Shown: positions 34,166 through 43,472 of the stretch, one piece after another
Position numbering within the stretch: the stretch's first letter is position 1
Layout of the letters: each line of letters opens with the position of its first letter
Assembly: GCF_020400825.1 (NCBI RefSeq)
Contig: NZ_JAINVH010000036.1
Span: forward strand, 1-64,000
Length of the DNA stretch: 64,000 nucleotides
Source of the DNA: Streptomyces sp. HPF1205
GTDB taxonomy: Bacteria > Actinomycetota > Actinomycetes > Streptomycetales > Streptomycetaceae
Direction of reading: 5' to 3'
Translations under genes and position numbers: made by a program
Notes under the pieces: generated by a model
The model's database searches: none
The model's input: only the letters and a program-made list of their open reading frames with translations
What the model was told of the DNA's origin: nothing

Positions 34166-34695
34166 GAGGCCGCCTTCCAGAAGATTGCTGTCAAAGACAG
34201 AGTTCCGCACGGGCCGGAAATGAGGGTGATCCGTCGCATACGGGAGTCGTCCGTCGACCCGGGCACGGCGGAGAACCCGAGCCGGGCCCGGGTCTCGACG
34301 GCAACGCCCCCACTGGCGGTCACCGCACCAGCGGCTGGCGCCGCATCATCGCCGACATCGCCTCGGGCGACTGGCGCCATGAGCTGCGCGGGCCCTGGGC
34401 GCTTGCGCTGGAGTCCGGCAGGTAGCTCTCGGGTGTCGTGTCGTAGCGGGTGAGGAAGCCTCTCCCCAAAGCCCTGTGGTGAGGCCTTTCCGCGGTCGTA
34501 CGGGGATCGGTCCGCCATTCGTAACGACTGCGGTACCAGTGCGCGACAGCGGGCCGACGGCCGCCGCCGGGCCCGTAGCTTGTGCGGCATGGGGAGAACC
34601 GTGCGGCTCGTGCCGCCGAAGCAGGGGCACGTCGTCGAGGGCAGCGGTACGCGCGAGGGCACGGCCTCGCCGGGCGGCGCCGGCCGGGGCGCGCG
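34166..34695. other. Intergenic with a possible 36-codon leader frame
   Basis: No firm gene. A 36-codon frame from ATG 34589 ends at TGA 34697-34699, overlapping the next GTG start. It could couple translation, but its Gly/Arg-rich content gives no support. A GntR-like scrap (WRRIIADIASGDWRHE) near 34340 is too short to call. Confidence 0.35.
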
Positions 34696-35262
34696 GTGAG
34701 CCGCCGTACGCCCTGGTGGGCGTGGGGCTTCGTCGCGGGTGCGGTGGCCGCGTTCCTGGGCCTGTTCACGCACTGGTTCAGTACGGTCCCGCCGGACGCG
34801 GCCCCGCTGGACAGCAGCGGCAGCAGTTACGGCGCCTTCTCGCTGGAATGGCTGGGCGTGCTCGGCCCGGTCTTCATGCTGATGGAGGGCGCGCGCTGGT
34901 TCGGGGCGCTGCGGGGCTGGTGGCGGGTGCCGGCAACGGACGACTGGCGGCGCGGTCGCACCGCACCGCCCGACCCGGACCCCGGGGAGGGCGCGGGGCC
35001 CGGCGCCCTGATCGGCCTGGCCGCCCTCGCAGTGGTCGGCGTCTGCCGCGCGGCCGTACCCACCCACCACACGGCCATCGCCATCGGCGGCCCCGACCCG
35101 GGCCGGCGCGACCTCACGTACGCGGTCCACGCCGACTTCGGCCTGTGGTGCATGCTCGTGGCCTGCCTGCTGTTCACACTCACCGGCGCGGTCGGCTGGT
35201 TCACCCGCGGCCGGGGCCCGGCGCCGGTCCGGAGCTCTGGCGCGCCCTTGGGCGATCAGTGA
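34696..35262 (+). CDS. Hypothetical membrane protein
   Basis: This 188-residue protein has about four hydrophobic helices: WWAWGFVAGAVAAFLGLF, WLGVLGPVFMLMEG, GALIGLAALAVVGVC and LWCMLVACLLFTLTGAVGWF. GTG 34696 is chosen at the first good codon. Its stop TGA overlaps the ATG of the next gene (tgatg), indicating coupling. No family is recognised. Confidence 0.7.
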   Translation: MSRRTPWWAWGFVAGAVAAFLGLFTHWFSTVPPDAAPLDSSGSSYGAFSLEWLGVLGPVFMLMEGARWFGALRGWWRVPATDDWRRGRTAPPDPDPGEGAGPGALIGLAALAVVGVCRAAVPTHHTAIAIGGPDPGRRDLTYAVHADFGLWCMLVACLLFTLTGAVGWFTRGRGPAPVRSSGAPLGDQ

Positions 35263-35669
35263 TGCTGTTGCCCATGCTGCTTCCCGCCGCCGGTGCCAGA
35301 GCGGAGCGGATGGACGTCGTCCGTATCACCTCGGCCATGCGCAACCCGTACACGGACGACCTGGCCGGCGAGGAGGTCGAGGTCAGCGCGGCGGACCAGG
35401 TCCGGCGGCTTCTCGCGCTGATCGCGGACCTGCCCGGCGACGACATGCGCCGCTGCTTCAACCCGGGCTGGGGCATCCGCGCCCGCACCGCCACGGCTCG
35501 CCTGTTCGAGATCGCCTTCTGCTTCCACTGCCACGGCGCCCGGCTGTGGGGGCCCGAGGTCCCCGCCGAGCAGCAGGGCTTCCACCCCTTCGACGCGGAC
35601 AGCCCGTCAGGCCAGGAGCTGCTCACCCGCCTCCGCGCCACCGACCAGGCATGGAACAACCCTCGCTGA
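35262..35669 (+). CDS. Hypothetical protein
   Basis: This 135-residue soluble protein has MDVVRITSAMRNPYTDDLAG and a conserved-looking Cys/His region FEIAFCFHCHGARLWGPEVP. It is translationally coupled to the membrane protein before it and lies 45 bases ahead of the DnaJ-like gene. The Cys-x-His-Cys-His cluster could bind a metal. Function unknown. Confidence 0.7.
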   Translation: MLLPMLLPAAGARAERMDVVRITSAMRNPYTDDLAGEEVEVSAADQVRRLLALIADLPGDDMRRCFNPGWGIRARTATARLFEIAFCFHCHGARLWGPEVPAEQQGFHPFDADSPSGQELLTRLRATDQAWNNPR

Positions 35670-35714
35670 CCACCTCTCCACCCCTGCACCTCTCCACGTT
35701 TCGGAGGCGAGAGC

Positions 35715-36431
35715 ATGAACGCCTTCCCCGGGCAGCCCCCGCGGTCCCCGCAGTCCGGCACGGGCGCGCGCACCCGCACCGGCCAGGACACGACGGCCCG
35801 GCTCGACCTCGGCCTCGACGAGATCGCCTCCGGCTGCGTCAAGGAGGTGGTCGTGGACACCGCCGCGGTCTGCGGCGCCTGCCACGGCGTGGGCGGCGGG
35901 CCCGGTTCCGCCATGTCCACCCCGTGCCACGAGTGCGGCGGCGAGGGCCGGGTCCCGCTACGGCGGACGCTGGCCCTCAAAATCCCCGCCGGAGTCGACG
36001 ACGGCACCCGGATCCTCCTGTCCGGCGAGGGCGAGGCCGGTTCCGGCGGCGGTCGGGCCGGCGATCTGTACGTGGAGATCCGCGAGAAGGCGCACCCGGT
36101 CTTTCGGCGCCGCGGCGACGACCTGCACTGCACGGTCGTCGTCCCCATGACCGCCGCCGTACTCGGCACGAGGTTCGCCCTGGAGACCATGGACGGCCCG
36201 GCAGAGATCGACCTGCCGCCCGGCACGCATTCCGGCCGGTCCCTCGTCCTCTCCCAGCACGGCATCCCCCACCTTCGCGGCCCCGGCCGCGGCGACATCG
36301 TCGTGCACGTCGAGGTCCCGACCCCGACCGCCCTCGACGCGGAACAGGAGCAACTGGTCCGCCGGCTCGCCCACCTGCGCGGCGAGGACCAGCCGACCAT
36401 CCGCCTCCAGCCTCCCCCGGCCCACCCCTGA
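35715..36431 (+). CDS. DnaJ C-terminal-domain protein lacking the J domain
   Basis: This 238-residue protein keeps the DnaJ substrate-binding part: LDLGLDEIASGCVKEVVV, then CGACHGVG and CHECGGEG, then the two beta-barrel domains with IPAGVDDGTRILLSGEGEAG and LPPGTHSGRSLVLSQHGIP. The HPD-bearing J domain and the Gly/Phe linker are absent. Only two of the four Cys-x2-Cys-x-Gly-x-Gly repeats remain, enough for one zinc site. It could bind unfolded chains but should not stimulate DnaK itself. Confidence 0.88.
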   Translation: MNAFPGQPPRSPQSGTGARTRTGQDTTARLDLGLDEIASGCVKEVVVDTAAVCGACHGVGGGPGSAMSTPCHECGGEGRVPLRRTLALKIPAGVDDGTRILLSGEGEAGSGGGRAGDLYVEIREKAHPVFRRRGDDLHCTVVVPMTAAVLGTRFALETMDGPAEIDLPPGTHSGRSLVLSQHGIPHLRGPGRGDIVVHVEVPTPTALDAEQEQLVRRLAHLRGEDQPTIRLQPPPAHP

Positions 36432-36496
36432 CGCGACGGTGTGCAAGGAGTGCTCGTGGTCCGGCTCGCCCTTGGCCGGGTCGGCCGGGATCGGGC

Positions 36497-37125
<629 letters not shown>

Positions 37126-37338
37126 CAGTCATGAGCCCCCCATGAGCCTGCCGGGCGCCCGCGGTAGACGGTGCCGTCGTCAATGCTCGTGGTGTAGATG
37201 CAGTGATTGTCGGCGAACGTCGGGGCGAGAGTGAGGAGAGCTCATCGCGCGGTGCTGCGGCTGGACATGACGAAGGCCTTTTCCGGTTGGTTCACAGAGG
37301 GTGTGGTTTCCTTCGGGGTTCGCGGGCTGGGTCACATG

Positions 37339-38199
37339 TCAGCGCAGGGCGGCGGTGATCGCGTCGGCGAGGGTGGTGGTGGGCCGTCCGATCAGGCGGC
37401 GCAGGTCGCCGGTGTCGGTGAACAGTTCGCCGCGGCCCAGTCCGAGGTCGGAGTCGGCGAGGATCTGGGCCAGTTCGGCGGGCACGCCGGCGCCGGTCAG
37501 GGCCCGGGCGAACGCGTCTGCGGGGAGGTCGGTGTAGGTGATGGGCGCGCCGGTCGCGGCGGAGGCGGTGGCGGCCAGTTCGGCCAGGGTGAAGGCCTGG
37601 TCGCCGCCGAGCTCGTAGACGGCGCCGGTGTGGCCTTCGGTGGTCAGGACGACCGCGGCGGCCTCGGCGTAGTCGGTGCGGGCTGCGGCACTGACCGTGC
37701 CCTTGCCGGCCGCTCCGAGGAAGGTGCCGTGCTGGAGGGCCGGCGGCAGTTGGTCGGTGTAGTTCTCCAGGTACCAGCTGTTGCGCAGCACCACGGCCGG
37801 GGCGTTGCGTTCGCGCAGGTACTCCTCGGTGGCACGGTGGGTGGCGGCGAGGATCGTGCGGGCTGTGCCGGCCCGGGTCATGCTCGTGTACGCGACCAGG
37901 GACACCCCGGCGGTCAGTGCTGCGTCGATGGCGCGACGGTGATGGGCCAGGCGATCCTCCACGGGCATCGAGGCCGAGATCAGCAGTACCTTCTGCGCTC
38001 CCGTGAAGGCCACGGCAAGGCTGTCGGGGTCGGCGAAGTCCGCCCGGCGCGTCACGACACCGCGGTCGGCCAGGTCCTTGATCCTTGCGATGTCCCGGCC
38101 CGTGGCGACGATGTCCGCGGCCGGTACTCCCCGCCGCAGCAGCGCCTCGACGGTGAGCCGGCCTAGCTGGCCGGTGGCTCCGGTGACGACGATGGACAT
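37339..38199 (-). CDS. NAD(P)H-binding oxidoreductase (QOR2/NmrA-like)
   Basis: This 286-residue atypical short-chain dehydrogenase has the Rossmann motif VTGATGQLGRLTVEALLRRG. NSWYLENYTDQLP and YELGGDQAFTLAELA are typical of YtfG/QOR2-like quinone reductases and NmrA proteins. It lacks the classical Tyr-x3-Lys dyad, as expected for the group. It is divergent from an HxlR regulator with a repeated motif between them, a common arrangement for quinone or electrophile response. Confidence 0.88.
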   Translation of the reverse strand: MSIVVTGATGQLGRLTVEALLRRGVPAADIVATGRDIARIKDLADRGVVTRRADFADPDSLAVAFTGAQKVLLISASMPVEDRLAHHRRAIDAALTAGVSLVAYTSMTRAGTARTILAATHRATEEYLRERNAPAVVLRNSWYLENYTDQLPPALQHGTFLGAAGKGTVSAAARTDYAEAAAVVLTTEGHTGAVYELGGDQAFTLAELAATASAATGAPITYTDLPADAFARALTGAGVPAELAQILADSDLGLGRGELFTDTGDLRRLIGRPTTTLADAITAALR

Positions 38200-38266
38200 G
38201 TGAGGTTCCCCATTTCTGCCGCGGCTTTCGCGGCGCGCCCCCACTCTGACCTGGAAACTCTCCATC

Positions 38267-38298
38267 GGTAAGTAGCCACTTTTTGGTAAGGTAACCAC
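38267..38298. promoter_or_regulatory. HxlR direct-repeat operator
   Basis: ggtaagtagccac (38267-38279) and ggtaaggtaaccac (38285-38298) form a near-perfect direct repeat, 18 bases apart, between the divergent oxidoreductase and HxlR genes. ggtaaggtaacc also contains a short inverted element. It is the likely binding site of the HxlR protein. Confidence 0.65.
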
Positions 38299-38325
38299 CC
38301 GGACGAAAGAAACGAGGTGGGAGCT

Positions 38326-38730
38326 GTGACGGCTGCCGAGACTGTGACCCAAGCGACATCGTCCTGGGACCCGTACGAGCAGGGCTGCCCGTCACGGGAC
38401 CTGCTCGACCGGATCGGCGACAAATGGTCGATCCTCGTTCTCGGCGAACTCGGGGAGCACGGGACATCCCGGTTCACCGAGCTGCGCAAGCGCCTGTCGG
38501 GGGTCAGCGAGAAGATGCTCACCCAGACGCTGCGCGCCCTCGAACGCGACGGCCTGGTCCTGCGAACAGTCCACCCGGAAGTGCCCGTGCGCGTCGAGTA
38601 CGAGCTGACCCCCCTCGGGCACACCCTGCGCGGCCCCCTCAGGGGGCTCACGGAATGGTCCCTGCAGCACATGACCGAGGTCCTTGCAGCCCGCAAGGCA
38701 TACAACACGCGCGCCGAGCAGACCGGCTGA
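38326..38730 (+). CDS. HxlR-family transcriptional regulator
   Basis: This 134-residue winged-helix protein shows CPSRDLLDRIGDKWSILVLG (N-terminal Cys preceding the HTH) and RFTELRKRLSGVSEKMLTQT, the family recognition region. GTG 38326 has gaggtgggag upstream. HxlR proteins sense aldehydes, quinones or redox state, often through the N-terminal Cys. It probably controls the divergent oxidoreductase. Confidence 0.9.
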   Translation: MTAAETVTQATSSWDPYEQGCPSRDLLDRIGDKWSILVLGELGEHGTSRFTELRKRLSGVSEKMLTQTLRALERDGLVLRTVHPEVPVRVEYELTPLGHTLRGPLRGLTEWSLQHMTEVLAARKAYNTRAEQTG

Positions 38731-39193
38731 GCCGCCCCCCACCCAGGGCAGCGCCCGGCACCGTGATCCGGACCTCCGCCACGACGGTGCCGGTCACCGA
38801 TTCCTGGGCACCGGCCCCGACCGTAACCACCCGTGGTGAGCAGGACCCGGCCCAACAGCGTGGTACAGCTGGGCAAGGCCGGACCACACCCGCCAGTTGC
38901 AGTGCCTGTCCGGCCGGGCACCTGTGCACCCGCCGGTGATCCTGACCGGCGCCGTAGCCGTCACTGGCAGCAGACCCGATAGCCGCCCTGCGAGGGTTCA
39001 CCAGCGGCGCAGGTCTTTAGGCCGGCCGGGGTCCTCCTCACGGCAGGCCGCAGTCCCGGACGAGGATGGCCGAGAAGGGGCCTGCCGACGGGCAGTTGTC
39101 GGCGGGATTGTGAGATTTACCCGCAAATGCCGCGTGAAGTCAGTACCTTTGGCGGTGGAACGACTACTCGTCGTGAAATTTGAGGGGGGACTT
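38731..39193. other. No supported gene
   Basis: Upstream region of the next gene. The last 90 bases are less GC-rich (gtgagatttacccgcaaatg) and probably contain its promoter. Confidence 0.45.
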
Positions 39194-40369
39194 ATGCCGC
39201 ACTTCAACTACCAGTTCGTTGCCGGACGGCCCAACTGCCTTCCGGTCCTGGCCGCGGCGGGCATGGCGGGCCCGGGGGATCCGGCTCCGCGCCTGACCGC
39301 GCTGGCCAACTCCGCCGGAGCCGCGCTGGTGCCGAACATCGTCGGCGGGATCCCGGCTGCGGGGCTCGGCGCGATACCCGCGCTCGGCGGGTGCGCTCCG
39401 TACACGTGGGCGGCGCTGAACAATGCCGCCCTGCGCATAGGGCTGTACCCGCCAGGCGTTCACCCCGCCTACGAGGCCAACTGGCGACTGGCCACCATGC
39501 GGATGGCCTGCTACACCGCCGCCGGAGGCCTGCTCACCCGCACCCCCATCCTCGCGACGCTGGACGCCGGTGAGAAGCGGCTGCTCAGCTACTGCATGGG
39601 GGTCACGCTCGCCGTCTACACCGCCGGCGTCACCGGATTCACCTTTCCTCGGCACCTGTCCAGGCACGCCGCCGCCTACGGCGCGGCGGGAGTGGGCTAC
39701 ACGCTGAACGGCGCATTCGCCGCCGCGAACCTGCCCGACATCGTCTTCTTCGACGTGGCGGCGGGGACGTGCCAGGTGTGGGAGGCGAAGGGACGCGGTG
39801 TCGGAGCGCCGGGCGGCGGTTTCCCGGTCGCAAGCGTGAACGGCGTTCTGGACGGTGCCATCGACCAGACCAGGAAACTCGCCAGCGTGCTGATCCCAGG
39901 CGGCGCCCTGACCGCCCCCAACGCGCGGATCGCGTCGGTGGCGCGGATCAACCCGGCAGACGGACGCTGGCACCTGCACGTCGCCGACCCGGCCCAAAAA
40001 CGTCGCAGACAGGAAGGGGACCCGGTGGGCAAGGCCCAGTTCTACGAGGAGTTCTACCGTCCCTTCGTCGAGATGATCCTCGACAGCAGGAACACCCTCG
40101 ACGCCGGGGGGCAGCAGTTCGTCGTCGCTCCAGTCCCGGGATCCCAGACCCTGGTGGGCGTGGACGCGCGCATCGTCGACCTGTTCCGCCAGGGCGTGAA
40201 CCGCCGCCGCCGCACGGGAGAAACCTCCAACACCGGCGCGACCTCGGACGAGGTGTGCGACCGGATCGAGCAGTACATCGCCGAGGGCTACACGCAGCCC
40301 GACGACGACACCCTCTACATCAGCCCCGAAGGCATCCTGACCCAGGCCGAGGAGGAAGACATCTTCTGA
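39194..40369 (+). CDS. Hypothetical protein with PD-(D/E)XK nuclease-like motif
   Basis: This 391-residue protein starts at ATG 39194 with gagggggga upstream. The N-terminal half is Ala/Gly-rich and helical. From about residue 130 a pattern like the PD-(D/E)XK nuclease fold appears: Glu in DAGEKRLLSYCMG, then LPDIVFFDVAAGT, then the strand CQVWEAKGRG (Glu-x-Lys). The C-terminus is charged and acidic (EGILTQAEEEDIF). This motif is found in restriction, repair and toxin nucleases. It is followed after 9 bases by a truncated IS110. No methylase or immunity partner is recognisable. Confidence 0.6.
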   Translation: MPHFNYQFVAGRPNCLPVLAAAGMAGPGDPAPRLTALANSAGAALVPNIVGGIPAAGLGAIPALGGCAPYTWAALNNAALRIGLYPPGVHPAYEANWRLATMRMACYTAAGGLLTRTPILATLDAGEKRLLSYCMGVTLAVYTAGVTGFTFPRHLSRHAAAYGAAGVGYTLNGAFAAANLPDIVFFDVAAGTCQVWEAKGRGVGAPGGGFPVASVNGVLDGAIDQTRKLASVLIPGGALTAPNARIASVARINPADGRWHLHVADPAQKRRRQEGDPVGKAQFYEEFYRPFVEMILDSRNTLDAGGQQFVVAPVPGSQTLVGVDARIVDLFRQGVNRRRRTGETSNTGATSDEVCDRIEQYIAEGYTQPDDDTLYISPEGILTQAEEEDIF

Positions 40370-40378
40370 GCCGCCCCG

Positions 40379-41215
40379 TTGCGCTCACTGGAACTGGCCG
40401 ACGAGATCACCGCCGAACTGACCGTGCTCGTCGGCTTCGACCAGGACCTCGCCGCCGAGGCCACCCGCACCTCCAACCGGATACGGGGCCTGCTCACCCA
40501 GTTCCACCCCAGCCTGGAACGCGTCCTCGGTCCCCGCCTGGACCACCAGGCCGTCACCTGGCTGCTGGAACGCCACGGATCCCCGGCCGCCCTGCGCAAA
40601 GCCGGCCGTCGCAGACTCGTCGAGCTGATCCGCCCCAAGGCCCCGCGCATGGCCACCCGGCTCATCGACGACGTCTTCGCCGCGCTCGACGAGCAGACCG
40701 TCGTCGTTCCGGGCACCGGCACCCTCGACATCGTGATCCCGTCCCCGGCCCGCTCGCTCGCTGCCGTCCACGAACAACGCCGAGCACTGGAAGCCCAGAT
40801 CAACGAACTGCTGGAGGCCCACCCTCTTTCCCAGGTCCTGACGTCGCTGCCCGGCGTCGGCGTCAGGACCGCCGCAGTCCTCCTGGTCACCATCGGCGAC
40901 GGTGGCTCTTTCCCCAGCGCCGCCCACCTCGCCTCCTACGCCGGCCTCGCCCCGGCCACCAAGTCCTCAGGAACCTCCATCCACGGCGAACACGCGCCCC
41001 GAGGCGGCAACCGGCAGCTCAAACGCGCGATGTCCCTGTCCGCGTTCGCCGCCCTGCACGACCCCGCCTCCCGCACCTACTACGACCGCTGCCGGACCCG
41101 CGGCAAAACCCACACACAAGCCCTCCTCCGCCTGGCCCGCCACCGCATCAGCGTCCTGTTCGCCATGTTCCGCGACGGCACCTTCTACGAACCCAGAACC
41201 CCACGACATGCTTGA
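40379..41215 (+). mobile_element. IS110-family transposase, 5'-truncated
   Basis: About 278 residues match the middle and end of IS110 transposases: TRTSNRIRGLLTQFHPSLER, LTSLPGVGVRTAAVLLVTIG and HLASYAGLAPATKSSGTSIH, with the conserved Ser region. The N-terminal RuvC-like DEDD domain (about 120 residues) is absent, and the first codon at 40379 is TTG without a ribosome site. The stretch caaagcatagagg-like tail to about 41240 is probably the right end. It is not mobile on its own. Confidence 0.88.
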
Positions 41216-41349
41216 CGAAAGACATAGAGGCACCCCCCGGCCCAGACGCACCGGCTCGGTGTAGCGCCGGCCGCGGGCAGAGACGCGCCCGCCAACCCTG
41301 CGGAAAGGCTGCTGATCGAAGGCCCCCACAGACCGTTGGGCCGGGTCGA

Positions 41350-42621
41350 TCAGGTCTGCGCGTCGAACGCTGTGTTGATCGCCGCTCGGAGCTGGAGCCA
41401 GGTGGGCTCTTCTGCCGTCGCGGCGTAAACCGTTGCCAGATCGTCCGAGTTCCAGGTGCGGGCTCCGTCTGTGAGGACGAGGTGCTCTTCCAGTTCGCCA
41501 CCGTCAGGAACCTCGGACGTCGCAGCGAGGAACTCCGAGACCGCTGCGACCGCGGCCGTGGACACGTCCGTATCCTCCGCGGCGCGGGTCTCCTCAGGGT
41601 CGGACCGCACGGACACGAGCACGAGTTCGCCGGCACCGCTCGCGAAGACGAGCTCGCCTGCCGCCGTGGCGGCCAGCGCGGACACAGCGGATCCGGCCAG
41701 TACGTCGTGCTCGACCACGCGGGAGGTTTCGATGTCGACCTCGACCAGGTCTCCGGCAGGTGTTCCGACCCACAGGACGCCGGGCCGAGCTCCGAAGGCG
41801 AGGTTGTGCCGCGACCAGGCGTGCATCCGGTCCAGCCACTCCTGCGGATAGGGGTAGCCGGGGCTGGGCTCGCCGAGGGTCGTCGCCAGGACGCGCTGAA
41901 GCGACGGGAACGCGAACACCTCAAGCGTGTTCTCATAGGCGTTGCCCCTGACCGCGAAATGACGTCCGTCCGCGCTGAAAAGGGGTGTCTCGTAACCATC
42001 GCAGTCCAAGATCAGGGCCCGTCGCAGCAGACGCATCACACCGGGTACGGCCCCGGGATCGACCCGCGCGAACAGGCCGTGCGTCGCGCCCTGATCGCTG
42101 CTCAGCGTGACCACCAGTCCGCCGCCGGGGTGCTGGGCCACACCGGTGTCCCATGGCGGGCTCGAACTGACAGTCCCCGTAGCCAGGTCGACAGCATCAG
42201 AGCTGCCCCACCCGTCGTCGGAGGACGGCGATGCCCACAGCGTCCTGCCGTCCGGGCTGAACGCCACACTGCGGTAGCCGGCGACAGGGGGAACACCGCC
42301 CACCCCGGAAAGCCCGGAAGGAGTCCACTGCACCACGCCGCACTCGCCGCCTGCCACGACCAGCCGCGGCTCGTCGGGATGCCAGGCCAGTGCGGGCGTC
42401 CGCTCGATCCGCTCCCAGCCGAAGGCATCACCGTAACCATCCGATCCGGCACCGACACAGCCGAGTTCGCGCAACTGCCCCGCCTCGCAGCTCCATACAT
42501 GAACCGTCGGACGCTCTCCATCCAGGCCGGCCACCAAAGGAAGGCGTGGATGGCACACCAAGCGCTCGACAGGACATCCACTGCTGACCCGCACACGCGC
42601 CACGGCCTCAAGATCAGTCAC
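41350..42621 (-). CDS. WD40/beta-propeller protein
   Basis: This 423-residue protein has repeated propeller strands: LVCHPRLPLVAGLDGERPTV, LAWHPDEPRLVVAGGE, YRSVAFSPDGRTLWASPSSD and FSADGRHFAVRGNAYENTL. There is no signal peptide, so it is probably cytoplasmic and binds proteins or peptides. The start is GTG 42621. It is monocistronic. The final 90 residues are acidic and outside the repeats. Confidence 0.75.
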   Translation of the reverse strand: MTDLEAVARVRVSSGCPVERLVCHPRLPLVAGLDGERPTVHVWSCEAGQLRELGCVGAGSDGYGDAFGWERIERTPALAWHPDEPRLVVAGGECGVVQWTPSGLSGVGGVPPVAGYRSVAFSPDGRTLWASPSSDDGWGSSDAVDLATGTVSSSPPWDTGVAQHPGGGLVVTLSSDQGATHGLFARVDPGAVPGVMRLLRRALILDCDGYETPLFSADGRHFAVRGNAYENTLEVFAFPSLQRVLATTLGEPSPGYPYPQEWLDRMHAWSRHNLAFGARPGVLWVGTPAGDLVEVDIETSRVVEHDVLAGSAVSALAATAAGELVFASGAGELVLVSVRSDPEETRAAEDTDVSTAAVAAVSEFLAATSEVPDGGELEEHLVLTDGARTWNSDDLATVYAATAEEPTWLQLRAAINTAFDAQT

Positions 42622-42796
42622 GCCGACACCCTAGCCATGGGTACTGACATACCAGTCGGCGAGCAGCTCTACGACAACGTTATGGCCCGTATCGGCCGGG
42701 TGTGGTCCGGGGGCTGCGGGCAGGCGTCCACCTCTTCGGGCATGGCCCAGCTGGTAGTGGCGGTGAGCGCTGCGCATCGGCCAGATCGTCGCCGGT

Positions 42797-43372
42797 TCAA
42801 CGGACCGATTCCGTCCCCACCCTTCCAGCCCCGCCGGCACCCCCACCGACAAAGAACTCTTCTCCGAGAGCGGTATGGGCCCGGTGCACCTGATGCTGCC
42901 GACCCTCACAGCGGGCGGTGCCGGAACGCCGGGCCTGACCCGGGGCACACCGAGATGACAGAAGGACGGCGTTCCGGCCCACGGTCGCCGACGGCATCCC
43001 CGGGCCAGAACCATCGAATCCCGCGACCCTCGTGAGATCAGCAAATCGGCGCACCGCGCGTCCGAGGACGACGTAGGACGGGGTCGATGCGGACGAACGA
43101 GGGCGCTCGCCGGTCATGCCCTTCCCGGAACGATTGAGCGCGCGTGGCCGGCCGTCAACGACCTCCTCGGTGTACCACGGGACCCGGTCCACGCCGACCG
43201 CCACCACGACGTCCGCGCCGTGGAGTAGCGTGTCCAGGCGCCGCGGGCCGGCCGTGTCGGCGCCGACGACCACGAGGTCGAACCGGGCATCTGCGGCGTC
43301 CTGCCCGAACTTCTGCTCGGCCGCGTCGGAGCGGAATCCGGCGCGTGTGGGGTCCCTCGGGTTCTCGTACAT
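42797..43372 (-). CDS. Hypothetical protein, possibly truncated
   Basis: A frame from ATG 43372 has strong third-position G/C over its first 90 codons, with FDLVVVGADTAGPRRLDTLL and VVAVGVDRVPWYTEEVVDG. Beyond about 43090 the codon use weakens and the text looks random, so the true C-terminus may be lost. Family not recognised. Confidence 0.35.
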   Translation of the reverse strand: MYENPRDPTRAGFRSDAAEQKFGQDAADARFDLVVVGADTAGPRRLDTLLHGADVVVAVGVDRVPWYTEEVVDGRPRALNRSGKGMTGERPRSSASTPSYVVLGRAVRRFADLTRVAGFDGSGPGMPSATVGRNAVLLSSRCAPGQARRSGTARCEGRQHQVHRAHTALGEEFFVGGGAGGAGRVGTESVR

Positions 43373-43472
43373 GGTGTCCCGGTGGCCACGCCACTCATCG
43401 CGCGCGGGGTACGTGCAGTATGATCCGACGCCCGGGTTTCCGGTGCCGCGCAGGTAAGTCCCGGGGGGGAAC

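Noticed and set aside
34589..34699. A 36-codon frame overlapping the start of the membrane protein gene, possibly a leader peptide.
   Set aside because: Gly/Arg-rich content without coding bias or ribosome site; kept only as a remark.
43116..43457. Long plus-strand frames upstream of the M48 protease.
   Set aside because: They are shadows of the better-biased minus-strand frame and contain no motif.
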